Counted from the stretch's first letter, positions 10,743-23,304 are shown. The stretch: DNA of 64,000 nucleotides from Stutzerimonas degradans (GCF_024448505.1 NZ_JAMOHV010000003.1:1-64000), one strand, 5' to 3'. Notes: generated by a model from the sequence alone, not told the origin. Program-made: numbers and translations.

Positions 10743-10859
10743 ATGAAAGTTCGTGCATCGGTGAAAAGGCTGTGCCGCAACTGCAAGATTATCCGTCGCG
10801 ACGGTGTCGTGCGCGTGATCTGCAGCGCGGAGCCGCGTCACAAGCAGCGCCAAGGCTGA
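10743..10859 (+). CDS. rpmJ: 50S ribosomal protein L36, zinc-ribbon (C+) form
   Basis: A 38-aa protein starting [19 protein letters not shown]. Cys11, Cys14, Cys27 and His32 form the zinc site of the C+ version. It stands 29 bases after secY, with GAGGAG before the ATG. Last gene of the spc operon; a strong terminator follows. Confidence 0.96.
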   Translation: MKVRASVKRLCRNCKIIRRDGVVRVICSAEPRHKQRQG

Positions 10860-10876
10860 TTGTGTAGAAGCGTGAT

Positions 10877-10920
10877 AACCCGGCAGCTAGTGCGCTGCCG
10901 GGTTGAATATTTGTTTTTAC
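10877..10920 (+). terminator. Terminator of the spc operon
   Basis: A perfect 11-base stem (AACCCGGCAGC with GCTGCCGGGTT) around a six-base loop is followed by TTGAATATTTGTTTTT. Its 3' end overlaps the presumed alpha-operon promoter. Confidence 0.85.
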
Positions 10921-10931
10921 AGCGTTAATAT
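10903..10931 (+). promoter_or_regulatory. Putative sigma70 promoter of the alpha operon
   Basis: TTGAAT (10903-10908) and TAATAT (10926-10931) are separated by 17 bases, about 60 bases before rpsM. The -35 starts in the 3' arm of the spc terminator. In E. coli the alpha operon likewise has its own promoter and is regulated by S4. Confidence 0.6.
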
Positions 10932-10989
10932 CTCGCGCCCTTTTCTTGGCTTCCGGGGCGTAGGTAGCTGTCAATTGGAGTTTCACTGA

Positions 10990-11346
10990 ATGGCCCGTAT
11001 TGCAGGCGTCAACATTCCGGATAACAAGCACACTGTTATCTCGCTGACCTACATCTACGGTGTTGGTCGCACCCGTGCACAGGAAATCTGTGCCGCTACC
11101 GGCGTGAATCCGGCAGCAAAGATCAAGGATCTCTCCGACGAGCAGGTCGAACTGCTGCGCGGCGAAGTCGGCAAGTTCATCGTTGAGGGCGACCTGCGTC
11201 GCGAAGTCAACATGAAAATCAAGCGCTTGATGGACCTGGGTTGCTACCGCGGCCTGCGTCATCGTCGTGGTCTGCCGGTTCGCGGTCAGCGTACCAAGAC
11301 CAACGCGCGTACCCGTAAGGGCCCGCGTAAGCCGATCCGCAAGTAA
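10990..11346 (+). CDS. rpsM: 30S ribosomal protein S13
   Basis: S13 contacts the P-site tRNA and the 50S subunit. The 118-aa product begins [14 protein letters not shown] and ends with the basic [18 protein letters not shown] tail. First gene of the alpha operon. Confidence 0.98.
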   Translation: MARIAGVNIPDNKHTVISLTYIYGVGRTRAQEICAATGVNPAAKIKDLSDEQVELLRGEVGKFIVEGDLRREVNMKIKRLMDLGCYRGLRHRRGLPVRGQRTKTNARTRKGPRKPIRK

Positions 11347-11364
11347 TCGCGTAGGAATTTAGTC

Positions 11365-11754
11365 ATGGCAAAACCTGCTGCTCGTCCTCGTAAGAAAGTC
11401 AAAAAGACAGTGGTTGATGGCATCGCCCACATCCACGCGTCTTTTAACAACACCATCGTGACCATCACCGACCGCCAGGGCAACGCTTTGTCTTGGGCTA
11501 CTTCGGGTGGTTCCGGTTTCCGCGGCTCACGCAAGAGCACTCCGTTCGCTGCCCAGATCGCTGCCGAGCGTGCTGGTCAGGCTGCCCTGGAGTACGGTCT
11601 GAAGAACCTCGACGTCAACGTCAAGGGCCCAGGTCCGGGTCGCGAGTCCGCCGTGCGTGCTTTGAACGCATGTGGCTATAAAATCGCCAGCATCACCGAC
11701 GTGACGCCGATCCCGCACAACGGGTGCCGTCCGCCGAAGAAGCGCCGCGTGTAA
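11365..11754 (+). CDS. rpsK: 30S ribosomal protein S11
   Basis: S11 forms part of the 30S platform. The 129-aa product has [20 protein letters not shown] and ends [16 protein letters not shown], both invariant in the family. alpha operon. Confidence 0.98.
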
Positions 11755-11771
11755 TCAGGAGACAGTGAAGA

Positions 11772-12392
11772 ATGGCTCGTTATATTGGTCCCAAGTGCAA
11801 ACTGTCTCGTCGTGAAGGCACCGATCTCTTCCTGAAGAGTGGTGCGCGCGCGCTCGAATCCAAGTGCAACATCGAAACTCCGCCTGGCGTTCATGGTCAG
11901 CGTCGTGGTCGTCTTTCCGACTACGGTACTCAGCTGCGCGAGAAGCAGAAGGTTCGTCGTATCTACGGTGTGCTGGAGCGTCAGTTCAGCGGTTACTACA
12001 AGGAAGCAGCCAGCCGTAAGGGCGCTACCGGCGAGAATCTGCTGCAGCTGCTCGAGTGCCGCCTGGACAACGTCGTGTATCGCATGGGCTTCGGCTCTAC
12101 TCGTGCCGAATCGCGTCAACTGGTTTCGCACAAGTCGATCAGCGTCAATGGTCAGACCGTGAACATTCCGTCCTATCAAGTGAAGGCCGGTGATGTAGTT
12201 GCCGTTCGCGAGAAGTGCCGTAACCAGCTGCGTATCGCCCAAGCCCTCGAACTGTGCGCTCAGCGCGGTCGCGTTGAATGGGTCGAGGTAGATGCCGACA
12301 AGAAATCCGGTATTTTCAAGAGTGTTCCGGCTCGCAGCGATCTGTCCGCCGACATCAACGAAAACCTGATTGTCGAGCTCTACTCCAAGTAA
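11772..12392 (+). CDS. rpsD: 30S ribosomal protein S4
   Basis: S4 nucleates 30S assembly and autoregulates the alpha operon in E. coli. The 206-aa product carries the S4 RNA-binding domain ([20 protein letters not shown], then [15 protein letters not shown]). alpha operon, 17 bases after rpsK. Confidence 0.98.
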   Translation: MARYIGPKCKLSRREGTDLFLKSGARALESKCNIETPPGVHGQRRGRLSDYGTQLREKQKVRRIYGVLERQFSGYYKEAASRKGATGENLLQLLECRLDNVVYRMGFGSTRAESRQLVSHKSISVNGQTVNIPSYQVKAGDVVAVREKCRNQLRIAQALELCAQRGRVEWVEVDADKKSGIFKSVPARSDLSADINENLIVELYSK

Positions 12393-12414
12393 GGGCTAGA
12401 AAATAGGTGTATCC

Positions 12415-13416
12415 ATGCAGAGTTCGGTAAATGAGTTCCTGACCCCCCGCCACATCGATGTGCAGGTGGTCAGTCCGACCCGTGCCAAGATTACGCTCGA
12501 GCCGCTCGAGCGTGGTTTTGGCCACACCCTGGGCAACGCGCTGCGTCGTATCCTGTTGTCCTCTATGCCCGGCTGCGCTGTGGTCGAGGCAGAGATCGAC
12601 GGTGTGCTCCACGAGTACAGCGCCATCGAGGGCGTGCAGGAAGATGTCATCGAAATCCTGCTCAACCTCAAAGGTATCGCCATCAAGCTGCACGGCCGTG
12701 ATGAAGTGACCTTGAGCCTGGTGAAGAAGGGCGCGGGCGCTGTGACCGCTGCCGATATCCAGCTGGATCACGATGTCGAAATCGTCAATGGCGATCACCT
12801 GATCGCCAATCTGGCGGCCAACGGCTCGATCAACATGAAGCTCAAGGTCGCTCGCGGCCGTGGTTACGAGCCGGCTGATGCGCGTCAGAGCGATGAAGAC
12901 GAAAGCCGTAGCATCGGTCGTCTGCAGCTCGACGCCACCTTCAGCCCGGTACGTCGCGTGGCTTATGTGGTCGAGAACGCGCGCGTCGAGCAGCGCACCA
13001 ACCTGGACAAGCTGGTCATTGACCTGGAAACCAACGGTACGCTGGATCCCGAAGAGGCGATCCGTCGTGCAGCGACCATCCTGCAGCAGCAGCTGGCTGC
13101 GTTCGTCGACCTGAAGGGCGACAGCGAGCCAGTGGTTGTCGAGCAGGAAGACGAGATCGATCCGATCCTGTTGCGTCCGGTTGATGACCTGGAACTGACT
13201 GTACGTTCGGCCAACTGCCTGAAGGCGGAGAACATCTACTACATCGGTGACCTGATTCAGCGCACCGAAGTAGAGCTGTTGAAAACGCCGAATCTGGGCA
13301 AGAAGTCCCTGACCGAGATCAAGGACGTTCTGGCTTCGCGTGGTTTGTCCCTCGGTATGCGCCTGGACAACTGGCCGCCGGCAAGTCTCAAGAAGGACGA
13401 TAAGGCCACTGCCTGA
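12415..13416 (+). CDS. rpoA: RNA polymerase alpha subunit
   Basis: RpoA dimerises to seed polymerase assembly and contacts UP elements and activators. In the 333-aa product the N-domain (residues about 1-235) contains [20 protein letters not shown]. The C-domain (about 250-333) contains [20 protein letters not shown] and the [13 protein letters not shown] helix. Typical length for Pseudomonas. Confidence 0.99.
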   Translation: MQSSVNEFLTPRHIDVQVVSPTRAKITLEPLERGFGHTLGNALRRILLSSMPGCAVVEAEIDGVLHEYSAIEGVQEDVIEILLNLKGIAIKLHGRDEVTLSLVKKGAGAVTAADIQLDHDVEIVNGDHLIANLAANGSINMKLKVARGRGYEPADARQSDEDESRSIGRLQLDATFSPVRRVAYVVENARVEQRTNLDKLVIDLETNGTLDPEEAIRRAATILQQQLAAFVDLKGDSEPVVVEQEDEIDPILLRPVDDLELTVRSANCLKAENIYYIGDLIQRTEVELLKTPNLGKKSLTEIKDVLASRGLSLGMRLDNWPPASLKKDDKATA

Positions 13417-13461
13417 TCGTCCCCAGTAACCGAACTGAACGTTTGGTAAGGAATTTCAATC

Positions 13462-13848
13462 ATGCGTCATCGTAAAAGTGGCCGTCACCTGAGCCGCACC
13501 AGCGCCCACCGCAAGGCCATGTTCCAGAACATGGCGGTGTCGCTGTTCGAGCACGAACTGATCAAGACCACCCTGCCGAAAGCCAAGGAACTGCGTCGCG
13601 TTGCTGAGCCGCTGATCACCCTGGCCAAGGAAGACAGCGTCGCCAACCGTCGCCTTGCTTTCGACCGCACTCGTTCGAAGGCTGCCGTAGGCAAGCTGTT
13701 CAACGATCTGGGCAAGCGCTACGCCACCCGTCAGGGCGGCTATCTGCGTATTCTCAAGTGCGGTTTCCGCGCTGGCGACAACGCCCCGATGGCTTACGTC
13801 GAACTGGTTGACCGTCCGGTTGCCGGTGAGGTTGAAGCCGCCGAGTAA
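13462..13848 (+). CDS. rplQ: 50S ribosomal protein L17
   Basis: The 128-aa product begins [24 protein letters not shown], the L17 signature, and ends in the acidic tail EVEAAE. It is the last gene of the alpha operon. AAGGAA lies before the ATG, and a strong terminator follows. Confidence 0.98.
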   Translation: MRHRKSGRHLSRTSAHRKAMFQNMAVSLFEHELIKTTLPKAKELRRVAEPLITLAKEDSVANRRLAFDRTRSKAAVGKLFNDLGKRYATRQGGYLRILKCGFRAGDNAPMAYVELVDRPVAGEVEAAE

Positions 13849-13864
13849 CGCTTCGGCGTTTCAG

Positions 13865-13893
13865 AAAACCGAGTCCTTGGACTCGGTTTTTTT
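13865..13893 (+). terminator. Terminator of the alpha operon
   Basis: AAAACCGAGTCC pairs perfectly with GGACTCGGTTTT around a TT loop and runs into further T residues. Located 16 bases after the rplQ stop. Confidence 0.92.
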
Positions 13894-14030
13894 ATGCCTG
13901 AAAGATTTGCGCTATCGAGCGCGTTGACCTTCATCATTAGTCGAGGTTTCGCTGGCTCCCTATGATGGATTTCAACCAGCCGGTGCCATACCGCCTCTGG
14001 ACGTTTGAAATCCGCCAAGGAGATGCAGCC

Positions 14031-15491
14031 ATGACCGATAAACCCAAATTGACGACCGTTGCCGGTGCCCCGGTGTGGGATAACCAGAATTCGCTTACCG
14101 CCGGGCGCCGTGGGCCAATGCTCCTGCAGGACGTCTGGTTCCTGGAGAAGCTCGCTCACTTCGATCGCGAAGTGATTCCCGAGCGGCGAATGCACGCCAA
14201 GGGCTCGGGTGCCTTCGGCGAGTTCGTGGTCACGCATGACATCACCCGCTACACCAAGGCAGCCCTCTTCTCGGAGATCGGCAAACGCACGCCGCTGTTC
14301 GCCCGGTTCTCCACCGTGGCCGGCGAGCGGGGCGCCGCTGATGCCGAGCGGGACATCCGTGGTTACGCGCTGAAGTTCTACACGGAGCAGGGCAACTGGG
14401 ACATGGTCGGCAACAACACCCCGGTGTTTTTCTTCCGTGATCCGCTGAAATTCCCCGACCTCAACCATGCGGTCAAGCGTGACCCGCGGACCAATATGCG
14501 CAGTGCGAACAATAACTGGGACTTCTGGACGGGTCTGCCCGAGGCGCTGCATCAGATCACCTACGTCATGGGTGACCGCGGTATTCCGGCGTCCTACCGG
14601 CACATGCACGGCTTCGGTTCGCACACCTACAGTTTCATCAGCGCCGACAATCAGCGCTACTGGGTAAAGTTCCACTTCAAGACCCAGCAGGGTATCAAGA
14701 ATCTGACCGACGCCGAGGCTGCTGCGATCGTCGCCAAAGATCGCGAAAGCTCGCAGCGTGATTTGTTCGAAGCGATCGAGCGAGGCGAATACCCACGCTG
14801 GACCATGTACGTGCAGATCATGCCGGAAGCCGAGGCGGCGTCTTATCGGTTCCATCCGTTCGACCTGACTAAGGTCTGGTCGAAGAAGGACTATCCGTTG
14901 ATCGAGGTGGGCTACTACGAGCTCAACCGCAATCCGGACAACTATTTCCAGGACGTCGAGCAGGCAGCATTCACGCCGGCCAACGTGGTGCCCGGCATCG
15001 GTTTCTCGCCGGATCGCATGCTGCAGGGCCGCCTGTTCTCCTACGGTGATGCGCAGCGTTACCGACTGGGCGTCAACCATCACCAGATCCCGGTCAATGC
15101 GCCGCGCTGCGCGGTGCATAGCTATCATCGCGATGGCGCGATGCGAGTGGATGGCAACCACGGTGGCCGGCTGCATTACGAGCCCAACACCTATGGCGAA
15201 TGGCAGCAGCAACCGGACTTCAGCGAGCCGCCACTTATGCTCGACGGTGCTGCCGATCGCTACGACTACCGGGCGGACGACGCCGATTACTTTACGCAGC
15301 CGGGCGATCTGTTCCGGCTGATGAAGGCCGACGAGCAGCAGCGCCTGTTCGAGAACACCGCTCGGGCGATGCAGGGCGTGGAGCGGCACATCAAGCTGCG
15401 CCACATCAAGCATTGCTACCTGGCCGATCCGGCTTATGGTGCGGGTATCGCCAAGGCGGTCGACCTGCCGCTGGCGGAGGCGCTGGCCTGA
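14031..15491 (+). CDS. katA: Monofunctional haem catalase
   Basis: This enzyme breaks hydrogen peroxide into water and oxygen in the cytoplasm. The 486-aa length marks a small-subunit haem catalase. The catalytic histidine lies in [14 protein letters not shown] (His55), the distal asparagine in [15 protein letters not shown], and the haem-ligand tyrosine in [19 protein letters not shown]. The ATG at 14031 has AAGGAG upstream; an in-frame ATG at 13962 lacks family similarity. In P. aeruginosa the gene after katA is bfrA; here uvrA follows directly, and a BfrA-like ferritin is at 53384. Confidence 0.95.
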   Translation: MTDKPKLTTVAGAPVWDNQNSLTAGRRGPMLLQDVWFLEKLAHFDREVIPERRMHAKGSGAFGEFVVTHDITRYTKAALFSEIGKRTPLFARFSTVAGERGAADAERDIRGYALKFYTEQGNWDMVGNNTPVFFFRDPLKFPDLNHAVKRDPRTNMRSANNNWDFWTGLPEALHQITYVMGDRGIPASYRHMHGFGSHTYSFISADNQRYWVKFHFKTQQGIKNLTDAEAAAIVAKDRESSQRDLFEAIERGEYPRWTMYVQIMPEAEAASYRFHPFDLTKVWSKKDYPLIEVGYYELNRNPDNYFQDVEQAAFTPANVVPGIGFSPDRMLQGRLFSYGDAQRYRLGVNHHQIPVNAPRCAVHSYHRDGAMRVDGNHGGRLHYEPNTYGEWQQQPDFSEPPLMLDGAADRYDYRADDADYFTQPGDLFRLMKADEQQRLFENTARAMQGVERHIKLRHIKHCYLADPAYGAGIAKAVDLPLAEALA

Positions 15492-15504
15492 GACGATGGT
15501 GAAC

Positions 15505-15537
15505 AAAAAAAGCCCGCAGCGTGCTGCGGGCTTTTTT
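15505..15537. terminator. Bidirectional terminator between katA and uvrA
   Basis: AGCCCGCAGC pairs with GCTGCGGGCT around GT. It is flanked by an A-run on the left and a T-run on the right, so it can end both the rightward katA and the leftward uvrA transcripts. Confidence 0.9.
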
Positions 15538-15552
15538 ATGCGCGGAGCGGCG

Positions 15553-18396
<2,844 letters not shown>

Positions 18397-18526
18397 AGCA
18401 GCCTCGCGTGGCGGGCGGAAACACGGAAGTATAAGGCCGGCCGGATTGCGGCAACAGCGCGCGCCCGTGCCCGGCAAGAAGATGGCTGCTAGAATCGCCG
18501 CCCGGTTCATTCAAGCGAGACCCTTC

Positions 18527-19894
18527 ATGCAGGATCCCTACAGCGAGCGCATGAGCGCCAGCGAAACCCGTGCTGCAACCGGACTGTCCCTGGTTTTCGC
18601 GTTTCGTATGCTCGGCATGTTCATGGTGCTGCCGGTGCTCGCGACCTACGGCATGGACCTGGAAGGCGCGACCCCGGCGCTGATCGGGCTGGCCATCGGT
18701 GCCTATGGTTTGACCCAGGCGGTGCTGCAAATTCCCTTCGGCATGCTGTCCGATCGCTTCGGCCGATTGCCGGTGATCTATGTCGGGCTGGTGCTGTTTG
18801 CAGCCGGCGCGGCACTGGCGGCGACCGCCGACTCCATCGGCGGCGTGATTGCCGGACGCATATTGCAGGGCGCCGGGGCGATCTCCGCCGCGGTGATGGC
18901 GCTGCTGTCGGACCTGACCCGCGAGCAGCACCGCACCAAGGCCATGGCGATGATCGGCATGAGCATCGGCTTGTCGTTCGCCGTGGCGATGGTGGTCGGC
19001 CCGCTGCTGACGCGGGCCTTCGGGCTTTCCGGGTTGTTCTGGGTCACCGCCGGCATGGCATTGCTCGGTGCGCTGATCATCGCCACCCTGCCGCGTGCGC
19101 AGGGGCATCTGCGGCACCGCGAATCCGGTGTGGCTCGCCAGGCGCTCGGCCTGACGCTGCGTCATGCCGAACTGCTGCGCCTGGACTTCGGCATTCTGGT
19201 CCTGCACGCGATCCTCATGGCCAGCTTCGTTGCCTTGCCGTTGGCGCTGGTGGAGCAGGGCGCGCTGCCCAAGGACGAGCACTGGTGGGTCTACCTCACC
19301 GCGTTGCTGGTCGGCTTCGTCGGCATGATTCCGTTCATCATCTATGGCGAAAAGAAGCGTCAGATGCGCCGCGTATTGCTCGGCGCGGTGAGCGCGTTGC
19401 TGGCCTGCGAGTTGTACTTCTGGCTGTTCGGCAGCGGGCTGTGGCTGCTGGTGATCGGCATGGTGGCGTTCTTCACCGCGTTCAACCTGCTGGAAGCGTC
19501 GCTGCCATCGCTGATCAGCAAGGTCGCACCGGCGGGTGGTAAGGGCACCGCGATGGGGGTGTACTCGACCAGTCAGTTCCTCGGTGCCGGCGTCGGCGGG
19601 ATCGTTGGTGGCTGGCTGTATCAGCACGGCGGCCTGGCGATGGTGTTCATCGGCTGTGCCGTGCTCTGTGCGCTGTGGTTGTGGGTAGCCTTCGGCATGC
19701 GCGAGCCGCCTTATGTCACTAGCCTGCGTCTGCCGCTGTCGGCTCGCGCGCTGGCCGATAGCGAACTGGCCGCCCGTCTGCTCGGCGTACCGGGCGTGAC
19801 CGATGCGCTGATCGTCGCCGACGAGGCTGCCGCGTACGTCAAGGTGGATACGCAGCTTCTGGATCGGGCGGCGCTCGACCGGCTGCTCGCATAG
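18527..19894 (+). CDS. MFS transporter with C-terminal ferredoxin-like domain (YajR type)
   Basis: A 455-aa inner-membrane major-facilitator protein with about 12 helices. Motif A is [14 protein letters not shown] and a conserved block reads [32 protein letters not shown]. After the last helix a soluble tail (about residues 393-455) with alternating strand/helix pattern resembles the YAM domain of E. coli YajR. The substrate is unknown. It is divergent from uvrA, as in P. aeruginosa PA4233-PA4234. Start: ATG at 18527 ([19 protein letters not shown]); a second ATG at 18551 is possible. Confidence 0.85.
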   Translation: MQDPYSERMSASETRAATGLSLVFAFRMLGMFMVLPVLATYGMDLEGATPALIGLAIGAYGLTQAVLQIPFGMLSDRFGRLPVIYVGLVLFAAGAALAATADSIGGVIAGRILQGAGAISAAVMALLSDLTREQHRTKAMAMIGMSIGLSFAVAMVVGPLLTRAFGLSGLFWVTAGMALLGALIIATLPRAQGHLRHRESGVARQALGLTLRHAELLRLDFGILVLHAILMASFVALPLALVEQGALPKDEHWWVYLTALLVGFVGMIPFIIYGEKKRQMRRVLLGAVSALLACELYFWLFGSGLWLLVIGMVAFFTAFNLLEASLPSLISKVAPAGGKGTAMGVYSTSQFLGAGVGGIVGGWLYQHGGLAMVFIGCAVLCALWLWVAFGMREPPYVTSLRLPLSARALADSELAARLLGVPGVTDALIVADEAAAYVKVDTQLLDRAALDRLLA

Positions 19895-19928
19895 CCAGCC
19901 GACAGCCTGTGCGGTAGCCGTGCTTTTT

Positions 19929-19961
19929 ACCGGCGCAGCGGCTCGAGCCGCTCGCGCCGGT
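19929..19961. repeat. Long extended palindrome upstream of ssb
   Basis: ACCGGCGC pairs with GCGCCGGT. Inside lies the perfect 14-base palindrome GCGGCTCGAGCCGC. Together they form a nearly uninterrupted stem of about 16 pairs. It lies 35 bases after the MFS gene stop. It may be a terminator lacking a T-tract or a REP-like element; nothing decides between them. Confidence 0.5.
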
Positions 19962-20069
19962 TGGCCCCCTAGGGGCGGTAAGGTAAGATTCGCGGTCATT
20001 GGCCTGCTCCTCGCGGCAGGAGCGTTTACAGCGCGCCCATCAAATCAACGTTCCAGAAAGGAGTTACCC

Positions 20070-20564
20070 ATGGCCAGAGGGGTGAATAAAGTCATCTTGA
20101 TCGGCAATGTCGGCGGTGATCCGGAAACCCGCTACCTGCCCAACGGCAATGCGGTAACCAACATTACCCTGGCCACCACCGACAGCTGGAAGGACAAGCA
20201 GACCGGTCAGCTGCAGGAGCGTACCGAGTGGCATCGCGTCGTGCTGTTCGGCAAGGTCGCCGAGATTGCCGGCGAGTACCTGCGTAAGGGCTCGCAATGC
20301 TACATCGAGGGCCGCCTGCAGACCCGCGAGTGGGAAAAGGATGGCGTCAAGCGCTACACCACCGAGGTTGTGGTCGACATGAACGGCAGCATGCAGCTGC
20401 TTGGCGGTCGTGGCGGTAGCTCCGACGACGCGCCGCGTCAGCCGCGCCCGCAGCGTGAGCCGCAGCAGCAGGCGCCACGCGCCCAGGCTCAGCCGCAGCA
20501 ACGTCCGGCGGCGCAACAGCCGGCACCGGACTACGACAGCTTCGACGACGATATCCCGTTCTAG
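20070..20564 (+). CDS. ssb: Single-stranded DNA-binding protein
   Basis: SSB coats single-stranded DNA in replication, repair and recombination. The 164-aa product has an OB fold over residues 1-110 ([40 protein letters not shown]). A Gln/Pro-rich linker follows, then the acidic tip DDDIPF that recruits partner proteins. The ATG at 20070 has AAAGGAG upstream. Neighbouring uvrA is also a repair gene; no LexA box was seen before ssb. Confidence 0.98.
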   Translation: MARGVNKVILIGNVGGDPETRYLPNGNAVTNITLATTDSWKDKQTGQLQERTEWHRVVLFGKVAEIAGEYLRKGSQCYIEGRLQTREWEKDGVKRYTTEVVVDMNGSMQLLGGRGGSSDDAPRQPRPQREPQQQAPRAQAQPQQRPAAQQPAPDYDSFDDDIPF

Positions 20565-20574
20565 AGGCTACTGA

Positions 20575-21459
20575 ATGCGAATGCGCCTGATGCTGTTGGG
20601 CGGCGGCAATGCCCTGGGTCAGGCGCTCATCCGCCTGGGTGCCGAGGAAGACATCGGCTTCTTCGCACCCTGTCCACCCGCCCAGGGCTGGGACGCTGCC
20701 AGCCTCACCCAGTTGCTCGACGACAACCGCCCGGATGTTGTCATCAACCTGGCCTATTACTTCGACTGGTTCCAGAGCAGTCTGGTCGACGAGCAGGTGC
20801 TGATCCGTCAGGGCCGCGCCGTGGAGCGACTGGCCGAACTCTGCCAGCACCATGATTTCATCCTTCTGCAGCCTTCGAGCTATCGCGTATTCGATGGTGC
20901 GCGAACCACTGCCTACAGCGAAAAGGACGAACTGGCGCCGCTCGATTCGCGCAGCCGGGCGCTCAGCGAGTTCGAGCAAAGCGTGCGAGCGCTGTGCCCG
21001 CGCCACGTGCTGCTGCGGTTTGGCTGGTTGCTCGACGAGAGCGCCGACGGGATCCTCGGGCGTTTTCTGCGTCGGCTGGAGGAGGGCGTATCGATAGAGC
21101 TCGCCGACGATCGGCGCGGCAATCCCACGCCGGTGGATGACGCGGCGCGGGTGATGCTGGCGGTCATCAAGCAGCTCGACTGCCAGGCGCCGCTGTGGGG
21201 CGTCTATCACTACGGTGGCCACGAGGCCTCGACGCCATTGCTGGTCGGTCAGGCGATTCTCGCCGAGGCGGGAAGACACCGGTCGCTCGAAGGTGAAATC
21301 CTGGTGCCAACCGCACATGCCGACTGTTCCGATGCCGAGGACGAGCCTCAGCACGGCGTGCTGGCCTGCAAGAAGATATTCAATACCTTCGGAATCAAGC
21401 CGCGCGCGTGGCGTGCCGGCTTGGCGCCGCTGCTGGAGCGCTATTACCGTCATGGCTGA
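20575..21459 (+). CDS. RmlD-like sugar-nucleotide reductase/epimerase family protein
   Basis: A 294-aa short-chain dehydrogenase-like protein. The N-terminus MRMRLMLLGGGNALGQALIR carries a degenerate Rossmann glycine motif. NLAYYFDWFQSS and QPSSYRVFDG match the RmlD substrate-binding family loosely. It lacks a clear YxxxK catalytic pair, so activity is uncertain. It overlaps the next SDR gene by eight bases, and the pair corresponds in position to P. aeruginosa PA4069-PA4068. Confidence 0.7.
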   Translation: MRMRLMLLGGGNALGQALIRLGAEEDIGFFAPCPPAQGWDAASLTQLLDDNRPDVVINLAYYFDWFQSSLVDEQVLIRQGRAVERLAELCQHHDFILLQPSSYRVFDGARTTAYSEKDELAPLDSRSRALSEFEQSVRALCPRHVLLRFGWLLDESADGILGRFLRRLEEGVSIELADDRRGNPTPVDDAARVMLAVIKQLDCQAPLWGVYHYGGHEASTPLLVGQAILAEAGRHRSLEGEILVPTAHADCSDAEDEPQHGVLACKKIFNTFGIKPRAWRAGLAPLLERYYRHG

Positions 21460-22381
21460 ACGTCCTGTCCTGATTACCGGCGGGGCCGGTTTCATCGGTT
21501 CCAATCTGGTCGATGCCTTGCTCGCGCGCGGTTATGCGGTGCGGGTGCTGGATAATCTGTCGACTGGAAAGCGCAGCAATCTGCCGGATGACTCCCGGTT
21601 GGAGCTGATCGTCGGCGACGTGGCAGATGCCGCCTGCGTTCGCCAGGCGCTGCAGGGGTGTCGGGCGGTGGTGCATCTCGCTGCGGTAGCGTCGGTCCAG
21701 GCGTCGGTAGACGATCCGCTGGGCACGCACCAGAGCAACCTGATCGGCACGCTGAATGTCTGCGAAGCGATGCGCGCCGAGGGCGTACGCAGGGTGCTGT
21801 TCGCGTCCAGCGCAGCGGTATATGGCAACAACGGCGAGGGCGAAGCCATTGACGAGGACACGCCGAAGGCACCGCTGACGCCCTATGCCGCGGACAAGCT
21901 GGCCAGTGAGCACTATCTGGACTTCTACCGCCGCCAGCATGGCCTGGAACCGGTGGTTTTCCGCTTCTTCAATATCTTCGGGCCGCGCCAGGATCCGTCT
22001 TCGCCGTACTCCGGGGTCATCAGCATTTTTACCGAGCGTGCGCAGAAGGGCTTGCCGATTGTTGTATTCGGCGATGGCGAGCAGACCCGCGATTTCGTCT
22101 ATGTCGGCGATCTGGTCGAGGTGCTGGTGCAGGCGCTGGAGTCACCCGAGGCAGTGGAAGGCGCGGTGAACGTCGGGCTGAGCCGTGCGACCTCGCTGAA
22201 CCAATTGCTCGAAGCGATCGGTGAAGTGCTGGGCGGGTTGCCCGCGGTCACCTACCAGGCGTCGCGTCCGGGGGATATTCGCCACTCCCGGGCGAACAAT
22301 ACCCGGCTGCTGCAGCGCTATCGCCTGCCGGAGCCGCCAACGGGGATGCGCGAAGGGCTAGCCCGGTTGCTGGGACTGTAA
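21452..22381 (+). CDS. NAD-dependent sugar-nucleotide epimerase/dehydratase (extended SDR)
   Basis: A 309-aa extended SDR. It has TGGAGFIGSNLVDALL (NAD site, residues about 8-23), the SSAAVYGN serine and the catalytic PYAADKLASEHY. It belongs with UDP-glucose 4-epimerase-like proteins, but the sugar cannot be read from sequence. Translation is probably coupled to the preceding gene through the ATGGCTGA overlap. A bidirectional terminator follows. Confidence 0.82.
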   Translation: MAERPVLITGGAGFIGSNLVDALLARGYAVRVLDNLSTGKRSNLPDDSRLELIVGDVADAACVRQALQGCRAVVHLAAVASVQASVDDPLGTHQSNLIGTLNVCEAMRAEGVRRVLFASSAAVYGNNGEGEAIDEDTPKAPLTPYAADKLASEHYLDFYRRQHGLEPVVFRFFNIFGPRQDPSSPYSGVISIFTERAQKGLPIVVFGDGEQTRDFVYVGDLVEVLVQALESPEAVEGAVNVGLSRATSLNQLLEAIGEVLGGLPAVTYQASRPGDIRHSRANNTRLLQRYRLPEPPTGMREGLARLLGL

Positions 22382-22393
22382 GTTCAGGAAACG

Positions 22394-22420
22394 AAAAAGG
22401 CGCCGTTCGGCGCCTTTTTC
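22394..22420. terminator. Bidirectional terminator between the epimerase gene and oprG
   Basis: AAAAAGGCGCC pairs with GGCGCCTTTTT around GTTC. The A-run and T-run on either side serve both convergent transcripts. Confidence 0.92.
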
Positions 22421-22450
22421 TTGTCTACGATCCGGCGGATGCCGGTTTCC

Positions 22451-23122
22451 TCAGAACTTGTAGCCGAGGCCGACCATGTAGACGAAGGGGTCTACGTCTA
22501 CGTCGACTTTTACCTTGCCCAGCGTTGCATGGTTAGACGTCGCTTCGGTATCGATATCGATATAGCGAACCTGAGCGTTAAGCATGACGTTTTCGGTCAG
22601 CATGTAGTCCATGCCTACCTGGGCAGCCAAGCCCCAAGAGTCCTTCAGATCCAAGCCATTAAATTGGTTTGCTTCGGCGCTGCTGCTCAGCTTGTCATCG
22701 AAGAACCAAGTGTAGTTAACGCCGGCGCCTACATAGGGCTGGAACGCCGAAGTCTTGTTAAGCGGGTAGTAGATGACGCTCAAAGTCGGCGGCAGATGCT
22801 TAATGCTGCCGAACTTGCCGTCAAGCGCTCCGAGTCCCTTTACGCCAACGTCATGGCTAAAGGGAGTCGCGGCCAGCAGTTCGATACCGACCTTATCGGT
22901 AAGCATGTAAGCGAAGTTCAGGCCGAGCTGAGTATCGCTGTCAAGCGTGGCTTTCCCGCCCAGCGGGCCGGTTACAGCGGTGGAAATAGCGCTGCTATCT
23001 TCGTGCGGATCAACCGTAATCGCACCAGCGCGAACGATGATGTCCCCGGCCTCGAAGGCCTGGGCGAAGGGGGCGGCCAGCGCCAGGGCCAGCGCGGAAG
23101 CGGTGAACAGGGTCTTGCGCAT
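22451..23122 (-). CDS. oprG: Outer membrane protein OprG (OmpW family)
   Basis: An eight-stranded outer-membrane barrel for small hydrophobic or cationic solutes. The 223-aa precursor has a signal peptide (MRKTLFTASALALALAAPFAQA, cut before FEAG). It also has the OmpW core GIELLAATPFSHDV and LPPTLSVIYYPL, and a C-terminal phenylalanine (GLGYKF). Its neighbours match PA4067. P. aeruginosa OprG is reported to rise in anaerobiosis through Anr and to respond to iron; a matching Anr-like box lies upstream at 23187. Confidence 0.92.
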   Translation of the reverse strand: MRKTLFTASALALALAAPFAQAFEAGDIIVRAGAITVDPHEDSSAISTAVTGPLGGKATLDSDTQLGLNFAYMLTDKVGIELLAATPFSHDVGVKGLGALDGKFGSIKHLPPTLSVIYYPLNKTSAFQPYVGAGVNYTWFFDDKLSSSAEANQFNGLDLKDSWGLAAQVGMDYMLTENVMLNAQVRYIDIDTEATSNHATLGKVKVDVDVDPFVYMVGLGYKF

Positions 23123-23186
23123 AGTGGTTGCTCCATCTTGTGTTAGCTGCGATGGGGCCATGGTATTGAGTAGCTTGCTGTCGAAT

Positions 23187-23200
23187 TTGACTCAGCTCAA
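23187..23200 (-). promoter_or_regulatory. Candidate Anr/FNR box upstream of oprG
   Basis: TTGACTCAGCTCAA is a TTGAC-N4-GTCAA-like palindrome with one symmetrical deviation from TTGAT-N4-ATCAA. Its centre is 71 bases before the oprG ATG. A TACCAT hexamer on the minus strand (23160-23165) sits where a -10 would be for a class II activated promoter. Confidence 0.5.
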
Positions 23201-23237
23201 TGAAACGCACGCCCCGGCCTGCGACGTATTGCCCGGG

Positions 23238-23273
23238 TTGCGCTGCGTCAATGGGAAGATGATAATGTTTCTC
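23238..23273 (+). promoter_or_regulatory. Promoter with overlapping candidate Fur box for the TonB operon
   Basis: TTGCGC (23238-23243) and GATAAT (23261-23266) are spaced by 17 bases. The 19 bases at 23255-23273 match the classic Fur consensus at 14 of 19 positions by eye (AAGATGATAATGTTTCTC core). The overlap with the -10 fits iron-dependent repression of the downstream TonB genes. Confidence 0.55.
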
Positions 23274-23304
23274 TTTTGAGTTAGTCCTCCTGCAAGGATC
23301 CCCC

